This document shows positions 44,227-52,568 of a DNA stretch of 64,000 nucleotides, piece after piece. Made by a program: the position numbers and the translations under genes. Under the pieces are notes generated by a model. The model did not search any database and was not told where the DNA came from. It was given only the letters and a program-made list of their open reading frames with translations. The DNA lies in contig JAFTIL010000013.1 of NCBI GenBank assembly GCA_017456905.1, positions 1 through 64,000 on the forward strand, in the 5' to 3' direction. The stretch comes from Clostridia bacterium. GTDB taxonomy: Bacteria; Bacillota; Clostridia; Oscillospirales; CAG-272. The stretch's first letter is position 1, and every line of letters starts with the position of its first letter.

Positions 44227-44982
44227 ATGAGAAGATACGTAATCGCAGGTAACTGGAAGATGAACAAGACTCCCAGCGCCGCCAAGGCTCTGATTGAGGA
44301 GATGAAGCCCCTGGTGGCCGGCAAGGACAACTGTGACGTGGTCCTGTGCGTGCCCGCCATCGACATCCCCGCCGCTATCGAGGCAACCGCCGGCTCTAAC
44401 ATCAAGATCGGTGCCGAGAACGTCCACTTCAAGGCCTCCGGCGCCTACACCGGCGAGATCTCTGCCGAGATGCTGGTTGAGGCCGGCGTGGAGTACGTGG
44501 TGATCGGTCACTCCGAGCGCAGACAGTACTTCGCCGAGACCGACCAGACCGTCAACCTCCGCACCCTGGCCGCTCTGAACGCAGGCCTGAAGGCCATCGT
44601 TTGCGTGGGCGAGACCCTGGAGCAGAGAGAGCTGGGATACACCGAGACCCTTCTGAAGTTCCAGACCAAGATGGCTCTGACCAATGTCACCGCCGAGCAG
44701 ATGAAGAACGTCATCATCGCCTATGAGCCCGTCTGGGCAATCGGTACCGGCGTGACCGCTACCGCCGATCAGGCTGACGAGGGCAACGGCTACGTTCGTG
44801 CCGCTGTGGCCGAGATGTTCGGTGCCGAGATCGCCGAGGCTACCGTCGTTCAATACGGCGGCTCCATGAACGAGAAGAACGCCGCAGAGCTTCTGTCCAA
44901 GCCCAACGTGGACGGCGGCCTCATCGGCGGCGCATCCCTCGTGGCTGCTAAGTTCACCGCAATCGTAGACGCTGCTCAGTAA
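44227..44982 (+). CDS. tpiA: Triosephosphate isomerase
   Basis: Interconverts dihydroxyacetone phosphate and glyceraldehyde 3-phosphate. Seen: AGNWKMNKT (Lys, Asn), GHSERRQYF (catalytic His), AYEPVWAIGTG (catalytic Glu in the signature) and QYGGSMNEKN plus DGGLIGGASL phosphate binding. It is 251 residues. The ATG at 44227 is preferred over a TTG three codons upstream. It is 27 bp after the esterase gene, so probably co-transcribed. Confidence 0.97.
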   Translation: MRRYVIAGNWKMNKTPSAAKALIEEMKPLVAGKDNCDVVLCVPAIDIPAAIEATAGSNIKIGAENVHFKASGAYTGEISAEMLVEAGVEYVVIGHSERRQYFAETDQTVNLRTLAALNAGLKAIVCVGETLEQRELGYTETLLKFQTKMALTNVTAEQMKNVIIAYEPVWAIGTGVTATADQADEGNGYVRAAVAEMFGAEIAEATVVQYGGSMNEKNAAELLSKPNVDGGLIGGASLVAAKFTAIVDAAQ

Positions 44983-44989
44983 TGGAGTA

Positions 44990-45169
44990 CGGAGTACGCT
45001 GGGGAGGAACTTCTTGAAAGAAGTTCCTCCCCAGACCCCACTTCAAGAACTTCTGAAACTGTATTTGTTGCGAATATGCTTTCAAAAATTCTTGAATCCT
45101 CATATAAAAGTTTTGAAAAGGATGGGGTTCGGGGAAGGAAAAACTTTTTCAAAAGTTTTTCCTTCCCCG
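44990..45169. repeat. Convergent pair of hairpin-tail elements between tpiA and rbfA
   Basis: Left (plus): GAGTACG, then a perfect 17-bp stem CTGGGGAGGAACTTCTT (44999-45015 with 45018-45034) and tail AGACCCCACTTCAAGAAC. Right (minus): a perfect 19-bp stem (45130-45148 with 45151-45169), tail to the left with AAAACTTTTATATGAGG. Same architecture as the pair at 34113-34284. Confidence 0.78.
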
Positions 45170-45195
45170 CAAAAAACACCCCCAAAGGAGAAGAC

Positions 45196-45606
45196 ATGGC
45201 AAAACACAGAAGAGGCCGCATCAATGAAGAGATGTTCAAGGAAACGGCCAAGATCATGCAGAACGTCAAGGATCCCCGCATCAGCGAGAATTTCGTCAGC
45301 GTCACGGCTGTAGACGTGACCCCCGACCTGAAATTCGCCAAGGTCTATTATTCCGCCCTGCGCGGCGACCCCAAAGAAATCAAGAAGGGTCTTGCTTCCT
45401 GCGCGGGCTTTATCCGTGGGCAGATCGCTAAAAATCTGAATCTCCGCATCACCCCCGAACTGACCTTCGTGGAGGATACCTCTATCGCCTACGGTGCCAA
45501 GATCGAAAAGATTATCAGCGGCTTTACCTATGTCACCGAGGAGTTTTCCGACGAGGATAAGACCGAGAATATTGAAGATGATGAGGACGAGGATGACGAT
45601 GAGTGA
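45196..45606 (+). CDS. rbfA: Ribosome-binding factor A
   Basis: Binds the immature 30S subunit and aids 16S 5'-end maturation. Seen: RRGRINEEMFKETAKIMQ, KDPRISENFVSVTAVDVTPD and KFAKVYYSAL, then RITPELTFVEDTSI, the KH-like RbfA fold. It is 136 residues including an acidic tail rich in Asp/Glu. The ATG at 45196 has AAAGGAG 5 nt upstream. The same frame runs upstream through the repeat but is not coding. Its end overlaps the next gene by 8 bp. Confidence 0.93.
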   Translation: MAKHRRGRINEEMFKETAKIMQNVKDPRISENFVSVTAVDVTPDLKFAKVYYSALRGDPKEIKKGLASCAGFIRGQIAKNLNLRITPELTFVEDTSIAYGAKIEKIISGFTYVTEEFSDEDKTENIEDDEDEDDDE

Positions 45607-46612
45607 TTTTCGCTCCATGACTCTTGCCGAGTTGGCGGCATCCCTCCGCGGTGGTGTTGCTACGTTGGTCATTTTCCACCGACATCCCGACGGTGATGCC
45701 GTTGGCGCGGGCTTTGCCCTCCGCCTGCTGTTGGAGGCCATGGGGTGCACCGTGCGGTGTATCTGCGAGGACGAGATCCCTGAAAGACTACGCTTTCTCG
45801 TGGGGGACAAGCAGGAGAGCATTTTGCCCGAAAACCTGTCTGCGGATTTTGTCCCTGGGCAGATCATCACCGTAGATACTGCTTCCCCCGCCCAGATGGG
45901 AAGCCTTTATCCCGTGTACGAGGGCAAGGTGGATCTGATGATCGACCACCACGAGCGAGGCGAAAGGTATGCTCACGGTTGGATCAACGGACGCGCCTCC
46001 TCCACGGGTGAGATGATCTTCGAGCTGTCCTGTGAGCTTTTGAAAACGGGACGCATTTCAGCCATTCCCGACGGGCTCTGCAAGCTGCTGTACGCCGCTG
46101 TCAGCTCGGACACGGGTTGCTTCCGCTACAGCAACGTGACCCCCACGACCCATGCCTGCGCGGCTGAGCTTTTGTCGGGAGGCACTTTTGATCCCGCAGA
46201 GATCAACCATCAGCTCTTTGAAGTAAAATCCGAAAAGCTCGTGTTAGCCGAGCGGTTGGGTGCCGAGCGCCTGACCCGATATTGCGGCGGCGCGTTGGGG
46301 ATCATTACCTTTCCCGTGAGCCTTAAAAAAGAGCACGGGCTTACCGACGAGCATCTGGAGACCCTGGTGGATATCCCTCGTTCTCTGGAGGGCGTACAGG
46401 TGGCCGTGGCCATCCGTCAGCCGACGGACGCGCCCGTGTTCCGCGTTTCCATGCGCTCCAACGGCCACGTGGACGTGGCGGCTGTCTGCGCTCGCTTTGG
46501 CGGCGGCGGACACGTCAAGGCGGCGGGCTGTACCATAGACGAACCTGCCGTTGAAACCGTCCTGCAAGCCGCAGATACGGTGGCGGCGGTAATTTCTCAA
46601 GTCTTGAAATAA
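45599..46612 (+). CDS. nrnA: DHH-DHHA1 phosphoesterase (NrnA-type nanoRNase/pAp phosphatase)
   Basis: Degrades very short RNAs and 3'-phosphoadenosine 5'-phosphate in family members. Seen: HRHPDGDAVGAGFALR, ITVDTAS, the DHH triad in IDHHERG, SSTGEMIFEL, and the C-terminal DHHA1 motif GGGGHVKAAG. It is 337 residues. The ATG at 45599 overlaps the rbfA stop; rbfA followed by nrnA is a common Firmicutes order. In sporeformers it may supply the oligoribonuclease activity. Confidence 0.9.
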   Translation: MSDFRSMTLAELAASLRGGVATLVIFHRHPDGDAVGAGFALRLLLEAMGCTVRCICEDEIPERLRFLVGDKQESILPENLSADFVPGQIITVDTASPAQMGSLYPVYEGKVDLMIDHHERGERYAHGWINGRASSTGEMIFELSCELLKTGRISAIPDGLCKLLYAAVSSDTGCFRYSNVTPTTHACAAELLSGGTFDPAEINHQLFEVKSEKLVLAERLGAERLTRYCGGALGIITFPVSLKKEHGLTDEHLETLVDIPRSLEGVQVAVAIRQPTDAPVFRVSMRSNGHVDVAAVCARFGGGGHVKAAGCTIDEPAVETVLQAADTVAAVISQVLK

Positions 46613-46641
46613 AATTACAATATATTTAAGGAGGACGACCC

Positions 46642-47271
46642 ATGAGTACCCTGCATATCGTAGACCATCCCCTCATCACCCACAAGCTGTCCATTATGAG
46701 ACAAAAGGACACAGGTTCTAAGGATTTCCGTGAGCTGCTCGACGAGATCGCCATGCTCATGGGCTATGAGTTGACCCGCGACCTCCCCCTGGAGGACGTG
46801 GATATTGAGACTCCTCTGGTGCCTATGAAGGCAAAAATGGTGGCAGGACGTAAGCTGGCCATCGTTCCCATCCTTCGCGCCGGTCTCGGCATGGTGGACG
46901 GACTGCTCCGCCTGGTACCCGTGGCCAAGGTGGGTCACATCGGTCTCTACCGTGACCCCGAAACCCACAAGCCCGTGGAATATTACTGCAAGCTCCCCTT
47001 TGACATTGAGGACCGTCTGGTCATCCTGGTGGACCCCATGCTGGCCACCGGTGGCTCTGCCGCTGACGCGCTGACCATGCTGAAGGCCAAGGGTTGCAAG
47101 AACATCCGCTTCATGTGTCTGGTGGCTGCCCCTGAGGGCGTGAAGGTGGTACAGGAGGCTCATCCCGACGTGGATATCTACACCGCATCCTTGGACGAGT
47201 GTCTCAACGACCACGCCTACATCGTTCCCGGTCTTGGTGACGCGGGTGACCGTATCTTTGGTACGCTGTAA
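46642..47271 (+). CDS. upp: Uracil phosphoribosyltransferase
   Basis: Salvages uracil to UMP with PRPP. Seen: [31 protein letters not shown], the PRPP loop in [14 protein letters not shown], and [19 protein letters not shown], with [12 protein letters not shown] at the end. The 209 residues are the standard length. AAGGAGG precedes the ATG. It is 29 bp after nrnA, so likely the last gene of that unit. Confidence 0.97.
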   Translation: MSTLHIVDHPLITHKLSIMRQKDTGSKDFRELLDEIAMLMGYELTRDLPLEDVDIETPLVPMKAKMVAGRKLAIVPILRAGLGMVDGLLRLVPVAKVGHIGLYRDPETHKPVEYYCKLPFDIEDRLVILVDPMLATGGSAADALTMLKAKGCKNIRFMCLVAAPEGVKVVQEAHPDVDIYTASLDECLNDHAYIVPGLGDAGDRIFGTL

Positions 47272-47284
47272 TTGATCATATCAG

Positions 47285-47318
47285 CCCCCGACAAATCCTT
47301 TGTCGGGGGTGAACTTTT
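47285..47318 (+). terminator. Terminator-like hairpin after upp
   Basis: An 11-bp stem CCCCCGACAAA/TTTGTCGGGGG (47285-47295 with 47299-47309); only a short T4 run follows. Confidence 0.7.
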
Positions 47319-47339
47319 ATCACCCCGCGTAGGGAAGTA

Positions 47340-47629
47340 AATTGTTGTTTGGCGGAGGACGAGGAGTACGCGAGGGGAACTTTTCTCAAAAGTTCCCCTC
47401 GACCCCTCAAAACCTTTTAAAAGGGATTATGTCAAGAAATCAATACCCGATAGATATCTAAATTTCCTTTGTGTGTCGAGAGAAATTTATATCACCGCGG
47501 GTAGCCGTTTGCCGCCCATGTGGGGCCCCTTCCCCACAGTGATATCCCAACATTATTTCGCGGGATGGCATTTACACGGGTTAAACATCCCCGGCATTGG
47601 CCGGCGGCACTGCCGCCTAAACAACAATT
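47340..47629. mobile_element. MITE-like element, copy 2
   Basis: A 290-bp non-coding element with terminal inverted repeats AATTGTTGTTTGGCGG (47340-47355) and, reading inward from the right, AATTGTTGTTTAGGCGG (47629 to 47613). It is flanked by TA on both sides (47338-47339 and 47630-47631), as for TA-targeting (IS630/mariner-type) insertion. The interior is colinear with copy 1 and has a strong hairpin around GATATCTAAATTTC/GAAATTTATATC. Its left part carries a hairpin-tail element. It has no transposase, so movement would need a partner elsewhere. Confidence 0.85.
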
Positions 47630-47660
47630 TATAAAATTATAAAAAATAAAATTTGGTTTG

Positions 47661-47692
47661 GAAAGAAATCAACGCAGGACGGTGTCTTAATA
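47661..47692 (+). promoter_or_regulatory. Candidate ECF promoter of sigma cassette 1
   Basis: GAAAGA (47661-47666), 17 bp, then GTCTTAATA (47684-47692), followed by TACAGAGACA. The same arrangement lies upstream of cassette 2, suggesting autoregulation. Confidence 0.5.
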
Positions 47693-47722
47693 GGTACAGA
47701 GACAAAAAGGAGGAAATCGAAT

Positions 47723-48265
47723 ATGAATGATCAGGACATTATTGCTCTGTATTTTAACCGAGATGAACAGGCCATCGTGGAGACCGATAAAAAATACGGA
47801 AACCTGTGTATGCAGGTGTCCATGAACGTGCTGGATAGCAAGCCCGACGCCGAGGAATGCGTCAGCGATACGTATTTAAAGACGTGGAACACTATCCCGC
47901 CCACAAAGCCCAACTCTCTCTGCGCCTTCGTTTGTAAGATCGTGCGAAATCTTTCCCTCAATCGCCTGCGGGATCTGCGCCGCGAAAAGCGCAACCGTGA
48001 GCTGACGGTCTCCTTTGAGGAGTTGGAGGCCTGCATCCCCATGCCAGATGAGTCCAAAAACGAGCTATCCCACCTGCTCACCGCCTTTTTGGACGGGCAG
48101 GGAGAAACTGACCGCGTGCTGTTTATGGGACGGTATTGGTTCCATTGCTCGGTTGGCGACCTGGCCAAACGCATGGGACTGACCCAAAACGCCGTGTCCC
48201 TGCGGCTCTACAAGACCCGTGAAAAGCTGCGGGCGTATCTCACCGAAAGGGGGTATCGCGTATGA
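47723..48265 (+). CDS. RNA polymerase sigma factor, ECF-like (cassette 1)
   Basis: A 180-residue sigma-70 family factor. Seen: region 2 with DAEECVSDTYLKTWNTIPP and FVCKIVRNLSLNRLRDLRRE, and region 4 helix-turn-helix with GDLAKRMGLTQNAVSLRLYK. Typical size for ECF factors. AAAAGGAGG precedes the ATG. It overlaps the downstream membrane protein by 4 bp (ATGA), the usual sigma/anti-sigma coupling. The closest relative in the window is the sigma gene at 50572. Confidence 0.9.
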   Translation: MNDQDIIALYFNRDEQAIVETDKKYGNLCMQVSMNVLDSKPDAEECVSDTYLKTWNTIPPTKPNSLCAFVCKIVRNLSLNRLRDLRREKRNRELTVSFEELEACIPMPDESKNELSHLLTAFLDGQGETDRVLFMGRYWFHCSVGDLAKRMGLTQNAVSLRLYKTREKLRAYLTERGYRV

Positions 48266-50439
48266 CACGGGAAAACATCATGGAAGCCATGAACGGCATC
48301 GGTGAGCATCTCATCGTGGAGGCCGCCGAAACGCTGGGCTTTGTGAAAGGCTCTGCCGTTGTCGTCAAGGCTGAAAGGCGAAAAGGGCCGAGTGCCTTTT
48401 CGAGATTCATGAACAGCGGATGGGGCGTTGCCGCCGTCTGCGCCCTGGTAGCCGTCAGCGTCATGGGCGGTATCATCTGGGCGGGGCAGCAGCCGGGGGT
48501 CAATCCGCCGGTGGTGACGCCCGAGGAATCTGAGACGGTGACGGAAGCCGTTGGATCGGAGATTGAAAGCCTGGAACAAACCGTGGAAGCAGACACCGCA
48601 GCTGGGACCGAGAGCGAAGCCGAGACTGAGACCAAAACCGACGCGAGCGAATTTTCTTCGTTGCGCCTGACGGACTTTTCTCAGGTGGATCCGTCCGTGT
48701 TTACCACTTTTCAGTGTGACGTATCCATCACAGAGGACGGAAGTCTGCTCCTTTCGGCCAACTGGCCTTACGGCTCCTATGCCAGTGCCTCGTTTGCGGT
48801 GGACCCTCGTGATCTTATAGCCTGCGTCCCCGGACAAGATAACGCTGTCTACACCCCCGGTGCCATTCTTTTCAAATTTAAACGTGTAAATGCAGATAAC
48901 GGCACGGTTGACGCTCTCTTCAAGGGCAAAGACCAGCCGGATGCCGAGGGGAGCCGACCTCCCCACCTCTATCAGTGCGACGAAAATACGGGTTATGAAT
49001 ATCTGATCCTGTGTACCGATCATATGGAAACCTATATGAACGGCAGCCAACCTGCTATGACTATGATATGGATATATTTAGGCACTGATCAGGTCTACTC
49101 CGACGGCCGCACCATGACGGTGGAGGAGATGATCTTCTATCCTACCTCAAGCGAAGCCCTTTCTGCTTATTCGGACTATCTGAAAGGGGAAGGGATCGTG
49201 GCTGAATTGCTTTACAACAAGGGTAATTCCGACACTTGTTATGTGGTGGACAATCCGAACTACAAAAACGTTGCCTTGCAGATCCCTTCTACGAGCCCTG
49301 ACGGACGGAAAGTCAAAGAAGTTAACGATGGCGCTTTTCGTAATAACGTCTTCCTCCGCCTTCTGACCGTTGACGAGGGGGTGGAGTATATCGGCAGAGA
49401 CGCCTTTTATAACTGCACCGGTATGACTGTAGCCTACCTGCCTGATTCTCTGATCTATTTGGAAAGAAGCGCCTTTGGCCAATGCAACGCCATGACAGAG
49501 ATCTATCTGGGGAAGGGTCTGCGATCGATAGAACAGTACGCCTTGCCTATATCGTCCGAGGCATTTACAGACATCTACTATAACGGCACGATTGCTGATT
49601 GGTATCGCATTGCTCGCCGAACCACAACGGCCAATCATCCCATTACGGTGCATTGTAGCGACGGTGCGGTGGACTATTCGGATCCTGCGCCAGAAAACCT
49701 GCCCGACAACGAGGTATATTGGGATCTGTCCTCGCTTTTGGCCATGGCTCCTGCCATGGAATCTGAGGCAGGAGAGACTTTGGTTTCCTGTGAAGCGAAA
49801 GTGATTCGGCTGAAGCAAGGTAAATACGGTGCGTACATGGACGTCGTTTTGCGTTGGGGATTGTTTGTCAAACAAAATATTTCTCGCTACGGCTTTGATA
49901 TTCTATCCATTCAAGATGGCCGTATTCTGGCGAAGCCTGATATCGCGCCCGGTATGTACCGCGCCAACGGTGCGGGCGGTATGGTGTATTTCGAAGAAGC
50001 AATTTCCGGTGATTATGACGCGATGATCTTTATGTATGATTACGGCATGGATAGTGGTAATGTTTTTCGCTACAGGACTTTGTATTACGGCATTGAATGT
50101 GATAACGGTACTGTTGAAATCAAAAACAACTACCATATGAGCCCAGGACTGACGGAAGACGGTTATATTGACAGAGGATATCAAAGACGTGAATTGTCTG
50201 ATCGGATCAACGTGTTTAACGTTTTAAAATATGATCTGGACGATTATTATTTTGGCTCGGACGGTTACTATCTTATGGCTACCGCACCTGACGGGAATAC
50301 CACCGTGTTCACCCCAAAGAATGCGCCGACCTTTGTTCGCGAGAACGTAGGGATTGTGGGGAGCATGACTCTGACGGATATTCTCAATCAAGGTTTTCCT
50401 GCTTTCTACGAGCAATACGGTCCTCGCAAGAAAGATTGA
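48262..50439 (+). CDS. Putative membrane anti-sigma factor with leucine-rich (BspA-type) ectodomain
   Basis: 725 residues. Seen: a short cytoplasmic N-terminus (NGIGEHLIVEAAETLGFV), one membrane segment (VAAVCALVAVSVMGGIIWAG, about 54-73), a Thr/Glu-rich linker, and a large extracytoplasmic part. That part includes a BspA-like leucine-rich block (about 348-435, with VEYIGRDAFYNC and LERSAFGQCNAM). The rest of the ectodomain is unrecognised. By position (4-bp overlap with the sigma gene) and topology it is the likely anti-sigma factor; no known anti-sigma fold motif is obvious. The membrane segment is nearly identical to that of the paralogue at 51111. Confidence 0.7.
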   Translation: MTRENIMEAMNGIGEHLIVEAAETLGFVKGSAVVVKAERRKGPSAFSRFMNSGWGVAAVCALVAVSVMGGIIWAGQQPGVNPPVVTPEESETVTEAVGSEIESLEQTVEADTAAGTESEAETETKTDASEFSSLRLTDFSQVDPSVFTTFQCDVSITEDGSLLLSANWPYGSYASASFAVDPRDLIACVPGQDNAVYTPGAILFKFKRVNADNGTVDALFKGKDQPDAEGSRPPHLYQCDENTGYEYLILCTDHMETYMNGSQPAMTMIWIYLGTDQVYSDGRTMTVEEMIFYPTSSEALSAYSDYLKGEGIVAELLYNKGNSDTCYVVDNPNYKNVALQIPSTSPDGRKVKEVNDGAFRNNVFLRLLTVDEGVEYIGRDAFYNCTGMTVAYLPDSLIYLERSAFGQCNAMTEIYLGKGLRSIEQYALPISSEAFTDIYYNGTIADWYRIARRTTTANHPITVHCSDGAVDYSDPAPENLPDNEVYWDLSSLLAMAPAMESEAGETLVSCEAKVIRLKQGKYGAYMDVVLRWGLFVKQNISRYGFDILSIQDGRILAKPDIAPGMYRANGAGGMVYFEEAISGDYDAMIFMYDYGMDSGNVFRYRTLYYGIECDNGTVEIKNNYHMSPGLTEDGYIDRGYQRRELSDRINVFNVLKYDLDDYYFGSDGYYLMATAPDGNTTVFTPKNAPTFVRENVGIVGSMTLTDILNQGFPAFYEQYGPRKKD

Positions 50440-50445
50440 TCTTTC

Positions 50446-50472
50446 ACCCCGCCTTTTGGGGCGGGGTTTCTT
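50446..50472 (+). terminator. Terminator of sigma cassette 1
   Basis: Stem ACCCCGCC/GGCGGGGT (50446-50453 with 50460-50467), then TTCTTT. Confidence 0.8.
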
Positions 50473-50508
50473 TATAAACGCACTTTTTGCAAAAAATTCA
50501 AATAATAT

Positions 50509-50540
50509 GAAAGATGACGACATATAACGGGGTCATAATA
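50509..50540 (+). promoter_or_regulatory. Candidate ECF promoter of sigma cassette 2
   Basis: GAAAGA (50509-50514), 17 bp, GTCATAATA (50532-50540), followed by TACAGAGACA, matching the motif before cassette 1. Confidence 0.5.
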
Positions 50541-50571
50541 AATACAGAGACAATTTGAATGGGAGGTAGCT

Positions 50572-51114
50572 ATGAACGACCAAGATATCATCACTCTGTA
50601 TTTTGACCGTGACGAGCAGGCCATCGTGGAGACAGACAGAAAATATGGTAAGCTGTGTATGCAGATCTCCATGAACGTGCTGGCCAGCAAGCCCGACGCC
50701 GAGGAATGCATCAACGATACATATTTGAAGACCTGGAACAGGATTCCCCCGGTCAAGCCCAATTCCCTGGGGGCATTTGTCTGCCGCATCGTGCGGAATC
50801 TTTCCATCAAACGGTACAGAGACCAGCACAGAGCGCGGAGAGACTGTAACCTGACGGTGTCCTTTGAGGAGCTGGAGGCCTGCATCCCCATGCCCGAGGA
50901 GGCACAAAGTGAGTTGCCTGTGTTGATGTCTGCTTTTTTGGTGGGGCAAGGAGAGGTGGACCGCGTGCTGTTCATGGGGCGGTATTTTTACGCCTATCCC
51001 GTCAGCGAGCTGGCGGGGCGCATGGGCATGACGCCCAATGCCGTCTCTCTGCGGCTTCACAGAACCCGTGAAAAACTGCGGGAATACCTCACGGAAAGGG
51101 GGTATCGCGTATGA
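50572..51114 (+). CDS. RNA polymerase sigma factor, ECF-like (cassette 2)
   Basis: A 180-residue paralogue of the factor at 47723, the same length and alignable throughout. Seen: region 2 DAEECINDTYLKTWNRIPP and FVCRIVRNLSIKRYRDQHRA, and region 4 SELAGRMGMTPNAVSLRLHR. GGGAGG precedes the ATG. It overlaps its membrane partner by 4 bp. The differences cluster in the region 2/4 linker and the recognition helix surroundings, so promoter selectivity may or may not be shared. Confidence 0.9.
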   Translation: MNDQDIITLYFDRDEQAIVETDRKYGKLCMQISMNVLASKPDAEECINDTYLKTWNRIPPVKPNSLGAFVCRIVRNLSIKRYRDQHRARRDCNLTVSFEELEACIPMPEEAQSELPVLMSAFLVGQGEVDRVLFMGRYFYAYPVSELAGRMGMTPNAVSLRLHRTREKLREYLTERGYRV

Positions 51115-52439
51115 ACGGCATCACAGCCTTTGAGGCCATGAGCAACGTGAGCGACAGCCTGATCATGGAGACCGCCGAAAAACTGGGCTTTTTGAGTGAC
51201 GCGCCCGTGACTCGCAAACCGAAGGGGCCGAGTGCCTTTTCAAGATTCATGAACAGCGGATGGGGCGTTGCCGCCGTCTGCGCCTTGGTGGCCGTCAGCG
51301 TCATGGGCGGTATCATCTGGGCGGGGCATCAGCCGGGACATCAGCCGCCTGCGGAGGAGAGCACCGAAACGACGGAGCTTGAAAGCTTGGTGTATATCGG
51401 CAACGAGCAAACCGACATAGAGATCTCATGCAACGGTCAGATCATATCTCCGAGAAGATTTTTGGATTGGGAAGGCTATGCCGAGGATTGGGACTTCTAT
51501 GACAGCGTCAAATATAGAAAGCTGGACGTATATCTGCCTGTGCTTTATTATACCAGGTATGATGAGATTGATTGGACTTGGCTGAATGAATCCTGCCGAT
51601 TGAAAAAAATACGAGCGTATGACATGAATATGCAGTTGGTAGCAACCGAGCGTTGGGGCCTGAGTGATTTACTTCAGGATCTGCCCGAGGGGCGGTATCA
51701 TATTGCCTTGTATGGTGAAAGCCTTCAAAATAATGAAGCTGTCTGGGGGGCGGATTATGCGTTCACCGTGAATGTGGCGCCGTTCATTCCGTCGAGCGAG
51801 CCTATGGCGCCCGAAGCTCATCGTTTCCAATTTCCCCTGACCTCCGCGGAGGATATGACCAGTTACGTTGCGGTTTCTGACATGAACGCGGAGGGGGCAA
51901 AATGGATCGAATTTTTCGTACAGCCCGACGGGCAAGACCTGACAAGTGCATATAAAAAGCGATTGCCTGCACAAGGAGAGATGTATTTGTTAGTGGTTGC
52001 TTGCCGTGAAAAACGAACGGGTATGTATAAGCTGTTCTATATTGCAGAAAGTACGGAGGTCAAGACGGTAGACGGTGAAGAGCAGTATACCCTCACCTTG
52101 GACGGCCGCCATATGGTCTTCGGAAAAGTACCCTATGATAACGGTGAATACGCTGCGACGGGGTGGGAGACTCCAAGCGTAGGTATTGGCGAAATGGCGA
52201 GTGCTTCTTATACAGAGGAAACCCGTCGGGAGGTCATGGATGGATTCCATGCGTATTATGCCAAATCTTATATCGAAATCGATAATGCCGTTCACAGCTA
52301 CGCGGAGTATGCTTCGTATTATGATTTTGTGGTGGTTTACAGTAATGTAACGGGCGAAGAAATGATCAATACCCCCGTGGACAGCATACCGACGTTCCCG
52401 TATGAGCTGCATCAAGAGGACAGTGCTTTCAAGCCGTAA
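51111..52439 (+). CDS. Putative membrane anti-sigma factor (cassette 2)
   Basis: 442 residues. Seen: cytoplasmic start (VSDSLIMETAEKLGFL), then GPSAFSRFMNSGWG and a membrane segment VAAVCALVAVSVMGGIIWAG identical to that of the paralogue at 48262. A different ectodomain of about 365 residues follows, with no leucine-rich repeats and no family I recognise. Nucleotide identity with the paralogue is very high over about 120 bp around the membrane segment (51221-51340 versus 48383-48502) and falls away on both sides. No clear terminator follows; the next promoter is proS. Confidence 0.68.
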   Translation: MNGITAFEAMSNVSDSLIMETAEKLGFLSDAPVTRKPKGPSAFSRFMNSGWGVAAVCALVAVSVMGGIIWAGHQPGHQPPAEESTETTELESLVYIGNEQTDIEISCNGQIISPRRFLDWEGYAEDWDFYDSVKYRKLDVYLPVLYYTRYDEIDWTWLNESCRLKKIRAYDMNMQLVATERWGLSDLLQDLPEGRYHIALYGESLQNNEAVWGADYAFTVNVAPFIPSSEPMAPEAHRFQFPLTSAEDMTSYVAVSDMNAEGAKWIEFFVQPDGQDLTSAYKKRLPAQGEMYLLVVACREKRTGMYKLFYIAESTEVKTVDGEEQYTLTLDGRHMVFGKVPYDNGEYAATGWETPSVGIGEMASASYTEETRREVMDGFHAYYAKSYIEIDNAVHSYAEYASYYDFVVVYSNVTGEEMINTPVDSIPTFPYELHQEDSAFKP

Positions 52440-52496
52440 CTTGTGATCGGGTATGCGCGATTTGCGTGGAGTTCAAGAAAAATCCCCCACGCCCTC

Positions 52497-52525
52497 TTGA
52501 CAAATCCCCCTTTCTGCGATATAAT
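52497..52525 (+). promoter_or_regulatory. Promoter of proS
   Basis: TTGACA (52497-52502), 17-bp spacer, TATAAT (52520-52525). No T-box is present. Confidence 0.87.
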
Positions 52526-52568
52526 AAATTATCTATTGAAATTTATCCCGAGAAAGGTAGAACATATC

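Noticed and set aside
45076..45195. N-terminal extension of RbfA
   Set aside because: It runs through the hairpin-tail repeat; the RbfA pattern starts at the ATG at 45196 with AAAGGAG.
47723..52439. Phage or conjugative element carrying the sigma cassettes
   Set aside because: No integrase, att-like repeats or structural genes around; only the MITE-like element lies upstream.
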